NCBI GenBank assembly: GCA_000434335.1
Contig: FR878251.1
Location: 4,858-10,661 of the forward strand
DNA from: Clostridium sp. CAG:492
GTDB lineage: Bacteria > Bacillota > Clostridia > TANB77 > CAG-508
Reading direction: 5' to 3'
Length of the DNA stretch: 5,804 nucleotides
Positions 1-5,804 of the stretch are shown piece after piece (positions within the stretch are counted from its first letter, which is position 1; every line of letters begins with the position of its first letter). A model generated the notes under the pieces. The model was given only the letters and a program-made list of their open reading frames with translations, had not been told where the DNA came from and ran no database searches. A program made the translations under genes and the position numbers.

Positions 1-41
1 TCTATTAAATTTTAAAAAAACTATTAATAAACAATCTTCTA

Positions 42-50
42 TGATATAAT
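42..50 (+). promoter_or_regulatory. Extended -10 promoter ahead of the LRR/radical SAM pair
   Basis: TGaTATAAT is a perfect extended -10 element (TG at 42-43, TATAAT at 45-50). The expected -35 position about 17 bp upstream (around 22-27, tattaa) is a poor match to TTGACA, which an extended -10 can tolerate. Transcription would start near 56-58, giving a very short leader that begins almost at the ribosome binding site AAAGGAG (57-63), 8 nt before the first start codon. It would drive the LRR gene and the radical SAM gene together. Such motifs also arise by chance in AT-rich DNA, so this is probable rather than certain. Confidence 0.5.
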
Positions 51-71
51 TCAAGCAAAGGAGACGAAATA

Positions 72-1490
72 ATGATTTTTTTAATAATATTAATAATTCT
101 AATAATTTACTTTGCAAATAATAAAAAAAAGCAAACACAACCACAAACACAACAAATAGTAGAAAATCAAGAAGCAATTATTGAACCTGAATATTTAAAA
201 AGTGAAGATCAAATAATTGAAGACATAATAAACCAAGAGCTTAAAAAAAATGATTATGATGGAAATGATATAAAAGCAGTAGAGCATAAAAGATTAAGAT
301 TAACGATAATTTTTTCAATTTTAAATTTTATATTTGTAGCTCTAATATTTTTTCATTTACCAAAATATGTGTATTTATTGGAAGTAATAAATGTATGGGT
401 ATATCTTTATTTTATGAAAAAATACAATACTGTGCAATACATAAAAAAAGAGCTAAAAGCACGACCTGATGATGAAATATCAGATATCGTATCAAGTATA
501 ATAGCAGGCGGAACTGTAAATAAAAATAAAAAATTTATAGTATCAATATCATGTGTGGTAATTTCAACATTATTGCCATTATTGATATTTATAAATCCAA
601 TAATATTTTATGAACCATATGAAGATGGATATTCTGTAAGGTTTTATGCAACTGGTTTAACAAATTCTAAAACAATAACAATTCCAGAAGAGCATAATGG
701 CAAACCTGTTCTTGGAGTACGTGGAGATGCTTTTGCCAATATTTCATCTCTAGAAGAGGTAAATTTACCAGATACAATTAAAGAAATAAGAGGTAAAGCA
801 TTTAAAAATGATAAAAAATTAACAAATATTAAATTGCCAGAAAATCTTACATATCTTGGTGGAGGAGCTTTTAAAAATTGTAAATCATTAAAAAGTATAA
901 CAATTCCAAAAGGAGTAACTGAAATAAATGGAGAAACATTTGTAAATTGTGAATCTCTTGATAGTGTAGTATTACACGATGATATCACATCAATACATGG
1001 AGAAACATTTATAAATTGTATTTCACTAAGAGAAATTAATTTGCCATCTAAAATAACAGAAATAAGAGGAAATACATTTCAATATTGTAGCTCTTTAAGA
1101 AAGATTGATATTCCAACTGGAGTTGTAAGAATAGGAGGACATGCTTTTGAAGGATGTTCAGATTTAGAAGAAGTTAATTTACCATCAACACTAAAAGAAA
1201 TTGGAAGTTCAGCTTTTAGAGAATGCAGTAGTTTATATGAGATTACTATACCAAAAAATACAACTTCTATTGCAGAAAACGCATTTAAAGACAGTCCGAC
1301 AAATAAAAAGTATGATGGAGTAGGAAGAAATATAAGTGATGTTTGTAATAGTAATTATACAAAAAAACAAAACACTATAGTTGAAAATAATACTACAAAC
1401 AATACTTCACAAGATATTATTAATCAAACACAGGATATAAATAAAAGAATGAATAACAGTTTAAATAATTTATATAAAAATCAACAATAA
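72..1490 (+). CDS. Membrane-anchored BspA-type leucine-rich repeat protein
   Basis: A 472-residue protein with four hydrophobic segments (about residues 2-14, 77-95, 98-115 and 155-179) followed by a BspA/LRR_5-type leucine-rich domain (about 201-409). Positive charges follow segment 1 (NNKKK), precede segment 2 (KRLR), follow segment 3 (MKKY) and precede segment 4 (KNKK). By the positive-inside rule this puts the LRR domain outside the cell. The LRR part has eight 23-residue units with the pattern SLxxIxIPxxITxIxGxAFxxC. The C-terminal 50 residues are rich in Asn, Gln and Thr and probably disordered. BspA-type LRRs usually mediate surface binding, but the partner is unknown. Start chosen because AAAGGAG lies 8 nt upstream and the first membrane segment begins at once. 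The stop is followed directly by the next gene's ribosome binding site, so the two genes form an operon. The helical N-terminal region between segments 1 and 2 matches nothing I recognise. Confidence 0.9.
   Translation: MIFLIILIILIIYFANNKKKQTQPQTQQIVENQEAIIEPEYLKSEDQIIEDIINQELKKNDYDGNDIKAVEHKRLRLTIIFSILNFIFVALIFFHLPKYVYLLEVINVWVYLYFMKKYNTVQYIKKELKARPDDEISDIVSSIIAGGTVNKNKKFIVSISCVVISTLLPLLIFINPIIFYEPYEDGYSVRFYATGLTNSKTITIPEEHNGKPVLGVRGDAFANISSLEEVNLPDTIKEIRGKAFKNDKKLTNIKLPENLTYLGGGAFKNCKSLKSITIPKGVTEINGETFVNCESLDSVVLHDDITSIHGETFINCISLREINLPSKITEIRGNTFQYCSSLRKIDIPTGVVRIGGHAFEGCSDLEEVNLPSTLKEIGSSAFRECSSLYEITIPKNTTSIAENAFKDSPTNKKYDGVGRNISDVCNSNYTKKQNTIVENNTTNNTSQDIINQTQDINKRMNNSLNNLYKNQQ
747..1298 (+). 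repeat. Eight tandem 69-bp LRR-coding units
   Basis: Eight consecutive 23-residue units (residues 226-409 of the LRR protein) are each encoded by exactly 69 bp with no insertion or deletion. The register is set by Ser-Leu at the unit start, Leu/Ile-Pro at positions 7-8, Ala/Thr-Phe at positions 18-19 and often Cys at position 22. A ninth, degenerate unit precedes them (about residues 199-225). The nucleotide sequences have diverged, so this is an old protein repeat rather than a recent expansion. The last unit ends in Pro at 409 and loses the pattern. Confidence 0.85.
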
Positions 1491-1499
1491 GGAGGAAAA

Positions 1500-3236
1500 A
1501 TGGAACAGCCAAAATTTATCCATTTATTATATGTGCCAACAATGGCTTGTAATATGCAATGCAAATATTGTTATCTAGAAGATAACACAAAAGACGAAGA
1601 TACAAAATATACACCTATTGAAACACTAGAATATGCGATTGATAAATTAAAAAAAGATAATATAGTTCCATATAACATATCTCTTCATGGAGGAGAAGTA
1701 ACAGCTCTTAGCAAAAATGATTTTGAAGACTTAATTAAATTCATATCAGATTATTATAATACAAATAAAACCTTGATAGAAAACAATAATTTTAAAGTTG
1801 GAAAGCCACATATAAAAACAAATTTATATGATGTAGATAAACATTTAGAAACAATAAAAAAATATAATGTATCAATAAGCGGAAGCTTGGATTTACCATT
1901 TTCGTTACATGATAAGTTTAGAGTAACAAAATCAGGAAAATCAACATTACAAAAAATATTGCAAAATATTCAAAAATTAAGTGAGCTTCCAAACAGTAAA
2001 AAAGTGTCTGCAACAATATTTAAAGAGCATTTTGAATTAATAGATGAAATTATAAATGATATAAAATTTCTTGATGAAAATACACCTCTTGATATGAATG
2101 ATTTTAATTTTATGATAGGATTTGACTATAATTCAAATGGATTACTAACACCGCTAACTGAAAATGAACAGGTCAAATTTTTTAATAGAATGCATGCAGA
2201 ATTTGATAATACAAATCTAGATAAAGGCGTAAATGGAGCGTGGTTTAACGAGTTTGGACCTGAGTATTGTACAAATTGTGACAATTGCGGAGAAAAGTTC
2301 TTTTTATTAGAAAGAAATGGAGATATATATTCTTGTGTGCGTGGTCAAAAGCATAAAGAGTTTTACTATGGAAATATCTACAAAGATTCTGTAGAAAGAA
2401 TAATGCAAACAGCTCGTATAAAAATATTTAATATGCATAATCAACTACCATTTAATGAAGAATGTGCAAATTGTGGATATTTATATTTGTGTAAAACTGG
2501 TTGTCCATTTGTTAAAAATGTATATAAAACTAATAAATCATATACTTGTAAATTACAACAAGATCTATATAAAAATAGAAATTACGAAAAAAAGGTTGAT
2601 GGAGAAGCGGAATATGATTATATATCAAAAATGCATCCAGACATAATGGAAAAATATATTCCAAAAGCAAATAATGATGACGAAATTAGTTTAGAAAATT
2701 TAATAAAACAAGATTCAAAATTAAAATATATTTATGATGAAAAATCCTTTTTATTAAAAGTAGATGAGCAAGAATATTGGCTTAAATCTCAAATATTAAA
2801 AAATACAAGAGATATATTATATATAACTCCAGAAACAGATATTAAGCTATATATAAGAAAAAACATACTAGAAGAGCAAAGTTTATATCCACAAAATAAT
2901 TCACTATACATAATGTTATTAAGTGGAGATTTAATAAAATATGGCGATGAAGGTAGAATAAAACAAAAACATGTAATGACACATCAAGTGTTCAAAAATG
3001 TACTAGAGCAAACAAAATCAGAAAAAGATGGTTTTTATTGTTTTGATTTAAAAGATTTATTATGTTTATATAGAAAATACATCTCAAAAGAAAATCCAAA
3101 CAACATTTTTTTTACAACAAGCGATTTAAGAGATTATCATTACACAAAGCAAAAAAACAATGCTTATTATCACATAAAAGCAATAAATTTACCATTCCAA
3201 AACATAGAATTTTATTACCTAGATATGGAACAATAA
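1500..3236 (+). CDS. Radical SAM/SPASM enzyme, likely peptide or protein maturase
   Basis: A 578-residue protein. The N-terminal radical SAM core has the CxxxCxxC cluster motif (Cys17, Cys21, Cys24) and the SAM-contacting HGGE motif (63-66). A SLD...LHDKFR stretch, typical of anSME-like enzymes, lies near residues 120-135. A complete SPASM domain for auxiliary iron-sulfur clusters follows: Cys263-x10-Gly274-x4-Cys279, then Cys322-x2-Cys325-x5-Cys331-x3-Cys335, then Cys350. Two extra cysteines (257, 260) precede it in a CxxCxxC run. Known SPASM enzymes modify ribosomal peptides or proteins (sulfatase maturation, thioether or C-C links) using SAM in the cytoplasm. The substrate here is unknown; the small orphan protein downstream is the obvious candidate. 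Residues about 360-578 form an extension matching no family I can name, long for this class. Start fixed by GGAGG at 1491-1495, directly after the LRR stop. The family call is secure; the substrate is inference. Confidence 0.93.
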   Translation: MEQPKFIHLLYVPTMACNMQCKYCYLEDNTKDEDTKYTPIETLEYAIDKLKKDNIVPYNISLHGGEVTALSKNDFEDLIKFISDYYNTNKTLIENNNFKVGKPHIKTNLYDVDKHLETIKKYNVSISGSLDLPFSLHDKFRVTKSGKSTLQKILQNIQKLSELPNSKKVSATIFKEHFELIDEIINDIKFLDENTPLDMNDFNFMIGFDYNSNGLLTPLTENEQVKFFNRMHAEFDNTNLDKGVNGAWFNEFGPEYCTNCDNCGEKFFLLERNGDIYSCVRGQKHKEFYYGNIYKDSVERIMQTARIKIFNMHNQLPFNEECANCGYLYLCKTGCPFVKNVYKTNKSYTCKLQQDLYKNRNYEKKVDGEAEYDYISKMHPDIMEKYIPKANNDDEISLENLIKQDSKLKYIYDEKSFLLKVDEQEYWLKSQILKNTRDILYITPETDIKLYIRKNILEEQSLYPQNNSLYIMLLSGDLIKYGDEGRIKQKHVMTHQVFKNVLEQTKSEKDGFYCFDLKDLLCLYRKYISKENPNNIFFTTSDLRDYHYTKQKNNAYYHIKAINLPFQNIEFYYLDMEQ

Positions 3237-3244
3237 TAAAAAAA

Positions 3245-3258
3245 CGGGGACGGTCCTT
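3245..3258 (+). repeat. GC-rich palindromic repeat, copy 1
   Basis: CGGGGACGGTCCTT lies 8 bp after the radical SAM stop, in an A-rich context. Its core GGAC-G-GTCC is a palindrome with one central base. It is 14/14 identical to copy 3 (3726-3739) and stands out sharply by its GC content. It resembles the short REP-like intergenic units scattered through some AT-rich Clostridia; that resemblance is from memory and unverified. Confidence 0.75.
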
Positions 3259-3286
3259 GAAATGTAAAATAATGGAATGTTAAAGT
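3257..3286 (+). promoter_or_regulatory. Possible promoter of the poly-Asn-tailed protein gene
   Basis: TTGAAA (3257-3262, five of six matches to the -35 consensus) is followed after 18 bp by an extended -10, TGtTAAAGT (3278-3286, four of six in the hexamer). Transcription would start near 3293, about 40 nt before the start codon at 3333. The -35 overlaps the end of repeat copy 1. The small protein gene would then be expressed on its own as well as by read-through from the radical SAM gene. The match is modest and the region AT-rich. Confidence 0.3.
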
Positions 3287-3332
3287 AAAAGTTTAATCTA
3301 AATACTACTCGAAAGAAAGGAATGAAATTAAT

Positions 3333-3680
3333 ATGAAGAATATAATACCAAAAACATACAATGAAGTAATTCGTAAAAAAAGATGTTATGATTTAACAAC
3401 ATACTATATAATATCTGATGAAATACTAGTTGAAATATATAACTTCTTAAGCTCTGGAAATGACTGTAGAATAAGTGCGACAAGAAATTTAATAGCACTT
3501 TATAGAGGAAAAAATATGGAAAAAAGTATACCTGTAACGCCAAAATTATCATCATTTGACGGAATAAATTTATCTAATTCAGATTTTATTATAATTCCTC
3601 ATTATACATCAAGTAGTGGAGGATCTGGAGGCTCTTCTTCAAATAATAATAATAACAACAACAATAATAATAATGGCTAA
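3333..3680 (+). CDS. Small orphan protein with Gly/Ser linker and poly-Asn tail
   Basis: A 115-residue protein of no family I recognise. Residues about 1-60 are basic to neutral with a probable helical part (VIRKKRCYDLTTYY... EIYNFLSSG). Residues 65-92 look extended, with prolines and hydrophobics (SIPVTP, FIIIPHY). The tail is SSSGGSGGSSS (93-103), then Asn x11 (104-114) and Gly115. The only cysteines are 18 and 45, so the tail cannot form thioethers. There is no signal peptide or membrane segment. AAAGG (3316-3320) lies 12 nt before the ATG, slightly far; an ATG at 3322 stops after four codons, which supports 3333. The gene follows a SPASM radical SAM enzyme, so it could be its substrate with the tail as a modified or cleaved core (a double Gly is present). 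It could equally be an unrelated protein with a disordered tail. Repeat copies flank it. The gene is likely real; its function is unknown. Confidence 0.75.
   Translation: MKNIIPKTYNEVIRKKRCYDLTTYYIISDEILVEIYNFLSSGNDCRISATRNLIALYRGKNMEKSIPVTPKLSSFDGINLSNSDFIIIPHYTSSSGGSGGSSSNNNNNNNNNNNG
3642..3674 (+). repeat. (AAY)11 trinucleotide tract encoding eleven Asn
   Basis: Eleven consecutive Asn codons, in the order four AAT, three AAC, four AAT, end one Gly codon before the stop of the small protein gene. The tract could vary in length by slippage without breaking the frame. The AAC block interrupts a pure AAT array. Confidence 0.9.
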
Positions 3681-3684
3681 AATT

Positions 3685-3695
3685 GGGACGGTCCT
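3685..3695 (+). repeat. GC-rich palindromic repeat, copy 2 (shorter)
   Basis: GGGACGGTCCT begins 4 bp after the small protein's stop codon. It shares the GGAC-G-GTCC core with copies 1 and 3 in the same orientation, but has T instead of the leading CG and diverges after the T at 3695. Confidence 0.65.
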
Positions 3696-3725
3696 GCTAA
3701 ATCCAGCTTAAGAGTAAGAAAAAAG

Positions 3726-3739
3726 CGGGGACGGTCCTT
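3726..3739 (+). repeat. GC-rich palindromic repeat, copy 3
   Basis: CGGGGACGGTCCTT is identical over 14 bp to copy 1 and, like it, is flanked by A-runs on both sides. It lies 22 bp before the ribosome binding site of the zinc-ribbon gene. Copies 1 and 3 are direct repeats that bracket the small orphan gene. Confidence 0.75.
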
Positions 3740-3775
3740 AAAAAAGAAAAATAATATAGCAAGGGGCAGGCAATT

Positions 3776-4822
3776 ATGATAGTTGAGAAAATTCACAATA
3801 AAAGACTTAAAGAGCAAGGAATAAGTATTTGCTCAAAATATAAATCAAATGATACTATATTAGAGCGTAATACTGATAAAACAAAAGGAAATGATAATAT
3901 ACAAAATGGTATATGTTTAGAAAAAGATTATTATAAAAATAATAAATTATTAATAAAAGTTTTTAATTTTGATCCAAGAATTAAATATACATATATGTCA
4001 ACAAATAATGGAGAAAATAATATTACTTGTCCAAATTGTGGTAACACAAGCAAAGAAAATGAAATAGAAGATGGATGTCCATACTGTGGAACAAATTATA
4101 ATATTGAATACTCAGATAAATCGCTGGGAACGAAATATCATTATGACAGAGTGCTACAAGGAAGCAATTACAAAACGATAACATTAGTAATAGACATAAT
4201 AATAAGTGCAATATTAGTTATTACATATATACTCAAGACTTGTAGAACATTTAATATATATGATATTTCTAAAATAATTATAGGAACGATAATTGTAAGT
4301 TTAATATTATATTATCTTTTTTATATAATAGATGCAGTAGCAGTGACACTTCCAATAAAAATATACAAAGATGCTCAAAACAAAAAGCAAATGAAATTTT
4401 GGAAAAGAATGGAATCAATTGGAATAGATAAAAAAACATTTTACAATAATGTAAATTACGAGCTACAAAATTATTATTATGGAGAAAATAGTGAAAATAA
4501 AAATATAATAGATTACGATATAATTGATTATATATCATTAGATGAACAAATAGTAAAAAATAAAAAGATTCTCGTTACAATTAAAGCACAAATAAGAGAG
4601 ATTGTGCTAAATCAAGGCACAATAAGTGAAAAAATACAAAAAAGGACATTTACATTCGAAAAAAGCAATGAGCAAATACTAGACTTAAAAGCAGGAAGCA
4701 ATATAATAAGTTGCCATAATTGTGGAGCCTCAATAGATGTAACAAAAAGTAAATGTGATTATTGTGGAACAAAAATCAATGGATATCAACAATGGTATTT
4801 AAAATATGACTACAAAAGCTAG
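3776..4822 (+). CDS. Double zinc-ribbon membrane protein with Tim44-like C-terminal region
   Basis: A 348-residue protein. An N-terminal region (1-80) is followed by a four-cysteine zinc ribbon (Cys85, Cys88, Cys101, Cys104: CPNCG...CPYCG). Two membrane helices follow (about 134-153 and 166-190), then a soluble domain of about 115 residues and a second ribbon (Cys313, Cys316, Cys327, Cys330: CHNCGASID...CDYCG). This order, with a closing ribbon of CPNCGAxxD...CxYCG type, matches the Firmicutes family annotated as Tim44-like or zinc-ribbon transport proteins; I recognise it by pattern and the middle domain is diverged. Positive charges after helix 2 (KIYKDAQNKK) suggest a helical hairpin with both ribbons in the cytoplasm. 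The true function of the bacterial family is not established to my knowledge. Ribosome binding site AAGGGG at 3761-3766, 9 nt before the ATG. The protein ends soon after the second ribbon, as usual for the family. No clear link to the radical SAM gene. Confidence 0.8.
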   Translation: MIVEKIHNKRLKEQGISICSKYKSNDTILERNTDKTKGNDNIQNGICLEKDYYKNNKLLIKVFNFDPRIKYTYMSTNNGENNITCPNCGNTSKENEIEDGCPYCGTNYNIEYSDKSLGTKYHYDRVLQGSNYKTITLVIDIIISAILVITYILKTCRTFNIYDISKIIIGTIIVSLILYYLFYIIDAVAVTLPIKIYKDAQNKKQMKFWKRMESIGIDKKTFYNNVNYELQNYYYGENSENKNIIDYDIIDYISLDEQIVKNKKILVTIKAQIREIVLNQGTISEKIQKRTFTFEKSNEQILDLKAGSNIISCHNCGASIDVTKSKCDYCGTKINGYQQWYLKYDYKS

Positions 4823-4882
4823 AATGGGATAACTCCAGAAGTAAAAGAAGTAATAAAAAAATATATTGAAATTGGACGATAA
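4823..4882 (+). pseudogene. Coding-like remnant after the zinc-ribbon stop
   Basis: Directly after the TAG at 4820-4822, in the same frame, 19 codons read NGITPEVKEVIKKYIEIGR and then TAA (4880-4882). The residues look like an ordinary amphipathic protein tail rather than random AT-rich translation, and an inverted repeat starts 1 bp after the TAA, as is common beyond a real gene end. It may be the last piece of a lost gene, or a tail cut off the zinc-ribbon gene by a new amber codon. The zinc-ribbon family normally ends just after its second ribbon, which favours the first reading. I do not recognise the source protein. Confidence 0.35.
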
Positions 4883-4883
4883 T

Positions 4884-4909
4884 GGATAAGAGCTATATAG
4901 CTTTTGTCC
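4884..4909 (+). other. 26-bp inverted repeat, hairpin before the phosphotransferase gene
   Basis: GGATAAGAGCT-ATAT-AGCTTTTGTCC folds as an 11-bp stem (two G-U pairs, no mismatch) with a 4-nt loop. The central AGCTATATAGCT is a perfect 12-bp DNA palindrome. No U-run follows on either strand, so it is not a classical intrinsic terminator. It could be a degraded terminator, an RNA stability element or an operator. A second small inverted repeat, TACAT-TG-ATGTA (4910-4921), follows at once and ends just before the ribosome binding site of the next gene. Confidence 0.55.
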
Positions 4910-4936
4910 TACATTGATGTATGAAAGGAATATACT

Positions 4937-5804
4937 ATGAGTATAAATTTTGAAAAAATATGCAATAATCTAAGTTTAGGCAACATAATTGAAAATGCAG
5001 AAAAAATTAATGGCGGAATTACTAATCAGATGTATAAAGTTCAAACTACCAAAGGAAAATTTGCAATAAAAATTATTAACAAACATCGTATTCAAAAAAG
5101 TAAAAATATACTAAAAAATATTGAGTTTTCAGAACAAATTGCTACAATAGCTAACTTAAATAATATAAATTCAATTCCAGCAATTAGATTTAACAACAAA
5201 TATGTCCAGAATATAGATGACGAGTATATTTTAGTATATAAATGGTATGATGGTAAAATACTTTTGACAAAAGAAATTGATATAGAAAAAGTAAAAATAA
5301 TAGCAAATATGCTTGCAAAATTACATAAAATAGTGCCAAAGTCTGATATAAAATCAGAAAAATATACAAAAATAGATTATAATATATACTACCAAAAATT
5401 AAAAAATACCAATGATTATTGGTCAAGAGATTTTATCGAAAAATTTAATATATTAAATGAAATATATGATAAGGTCTATTATAATTACAGTAAATTATCA
5501 GATGAAAAATCATACATACATAAAGATCTTAATAGAAAAAATATAATGTGGAATAGTAGTACACCATATATAATAGATTGGGAAACCGCAACAATTGGAA
5601 ACCCAAGTATTGATTTTTTCAATTCAGCGTGGTTTTTAACTGCTGATGCGGACGAAGAAAAATATAAAGCTTTTGCCAATTCATACTTTGAAACAAATAA
5701 ATTTAAAGATAATATAAATATTTCTGCATATTCAGCAATCATTGAAGAATGTAATTGGTTAGAATTTAGTTTAAAGAGAGCATTAGCAATACAAAGCAAT
5801 GATG
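4937..5804 (+). CDS. APH/choline-kinase-like phosphotransferase (3' end missing)
   Basis: An open frame of 289 codons without a stop, cut by the window edge. It has the bilobal phosphotransferase signature of the aminoglycoside phosphotransferase family. A glycine-rich NGGITNQMYKV (25-35) leads to the ATP-binding Lys45 (FAIKI). The catalytic loop is HKDLNRKN (His195, Asp197, Asn202) and the metal-binding Asp214 sits in IIDWE, followed by the usual GNPSIDFF. This HxDLxxKNxxW...IIDWE form is common in Firmicutes proteins annotated simply as phosphotransferase. Those are slightly over 300 residues from memory, so perhaps 20-40 are missing. It should transfer the ATP gamma-phosphate to a small hydroxyl compound; the substrate (choline, aminoglycoside, sugar or other) cannot be read from sequence. 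AAAGG (4924-4928) lies 8 nt before the ATG. All key residues are present, so it is probably active. The 114-bp upstream gap with an inverted repeat argues for separate control. Confidence 0.88.
   Translation, partial: MSINFEKICNNLSLGNIIENAEKINGGITNQMYKVQTTKGKFAIKIINKHRIQKSKNILKNIEFSEQIATIANLNNINSIPAIRFNNKYVQNIDDEYILVYKWYDGKILLTKEIDIEKVKIIANMLAKLHKIVPKSDIKSEKYTKIDYNIYYQKLKNTNDYWSRDFIEKFNILNEIYDKVYYNYSKLSDEKSYIHKDLNRKNIMWNSSTPYIIDWETATIGNPSIDFFNSAWFLTADADEEKYKAFANSYFETNKFKDNINISAYSAIIEECNWLEFSLKRALAIQSND

Noticed and set aside
644..988. 114-codon open frame on the - strand
   Set aside because: It lies wholly inside the LRR repeats and mirrors their codon pattern; no ribosome binding site and no family resemblance.
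2455..2646. 63-codon + strand open frame inside the radical SAM gene
   Set aside because: It is a shifted reading of the SPASM region, whose cysteine pattern is intact in the main frame.
3106..3113. Run of eight T as a possible frameshift in the radical SAM gene
   Set aside because: The frame continues on both sides with matching codon use to a normal stop; no sign of a broken domain.
3237..3258. Repeat copy 1 as an intrinsic terminator
   Set aside because: The palindrome has a one-base centre, leaving only about three pairs once a loop is allowed. There is no T-run after it on the + strand; the T-run occurs only on the - strand, where no gene ends.
3328..3555. 75-codon open frame on the - strand over the small orphan gene
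   Set aside because: Its Phe/Leu/Tyr-rich product is what A/T-rich coding DNA gives when read backwards; the + strand frame has the better start and a structured tail.
3245..3739. Short repeats as a CRISPR array
   Set aside because: The copies are only 11-14 bp, unevenly spaced, and separated by a whole gene; no cas genes are present.
5190..5799. Two - strand open frames (5190-5426 and 5485-5799)
   Set aside because: Both lie within the phosphotransferase gene, whose + strand frame carries all catalytic motifs.

Overview
The window is very AT-rich, with compact same-strand genes, A/T-ending codons, strong GGAGG-type ribosome binding sites and BspA-type leucine-rich repeats. This points to a low-GC Firmicute, most likely an anaerobic, gut-type Clostridia lineage. 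That placement is inferred from composition and gene families, not from a marker gene. All five genes are on the + strand and the standard bacterial code fits. The last gene runs off the right edge.

Layout: an extended -10 promoter (about 42-50) precedes a membrane-anchored BspA-type LRR protein (72-1490). Nine bases later comes a radical SAM/SPASM enzyme of 578 residues (1500-3236) with a C-terminal extension of about 220 residues that I do not recognise. After a 96-bp gap holding a GC-rich palindromic repeat comes a 115-residue orphan protein (3333-3680). Its C-terminus is a Gly/Ser stretch followed by eleven asparagines and a final glycine. Two more copies of the GC-rich repeat follow, then a double zinc-ribbon, two-helix membrane protein with a Tim44-like C-terminal region (3776-4822). 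A 114-bp gap follows, holding a coding-like remnant and a strong inverted repeat. The window closes with an APH/choline-kinase-like phosphotransferase (4937 to the edge).

How the genes may work together: the LRR and radical SAM genes are almost certainly co-transcribed. A SPASM radical SAM enzyme next to a small orphan protein with a repetitive, linker-like tail is the usual look of a peptide or protein maturation locus. The best candidate for something undescribed is therefore radical SAM modification of the poly-Asn-tailed protein, possibly at the surface with the LRR protein. This is inference: the small protein has no recognised precursor signature, its tail has no cysteine, and no peptidase or exporter is visible. 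The zinc-ribbon and phosphotransferase genes have their own ribosome binding sites and looser spacing, and may be unrelated neighbours.
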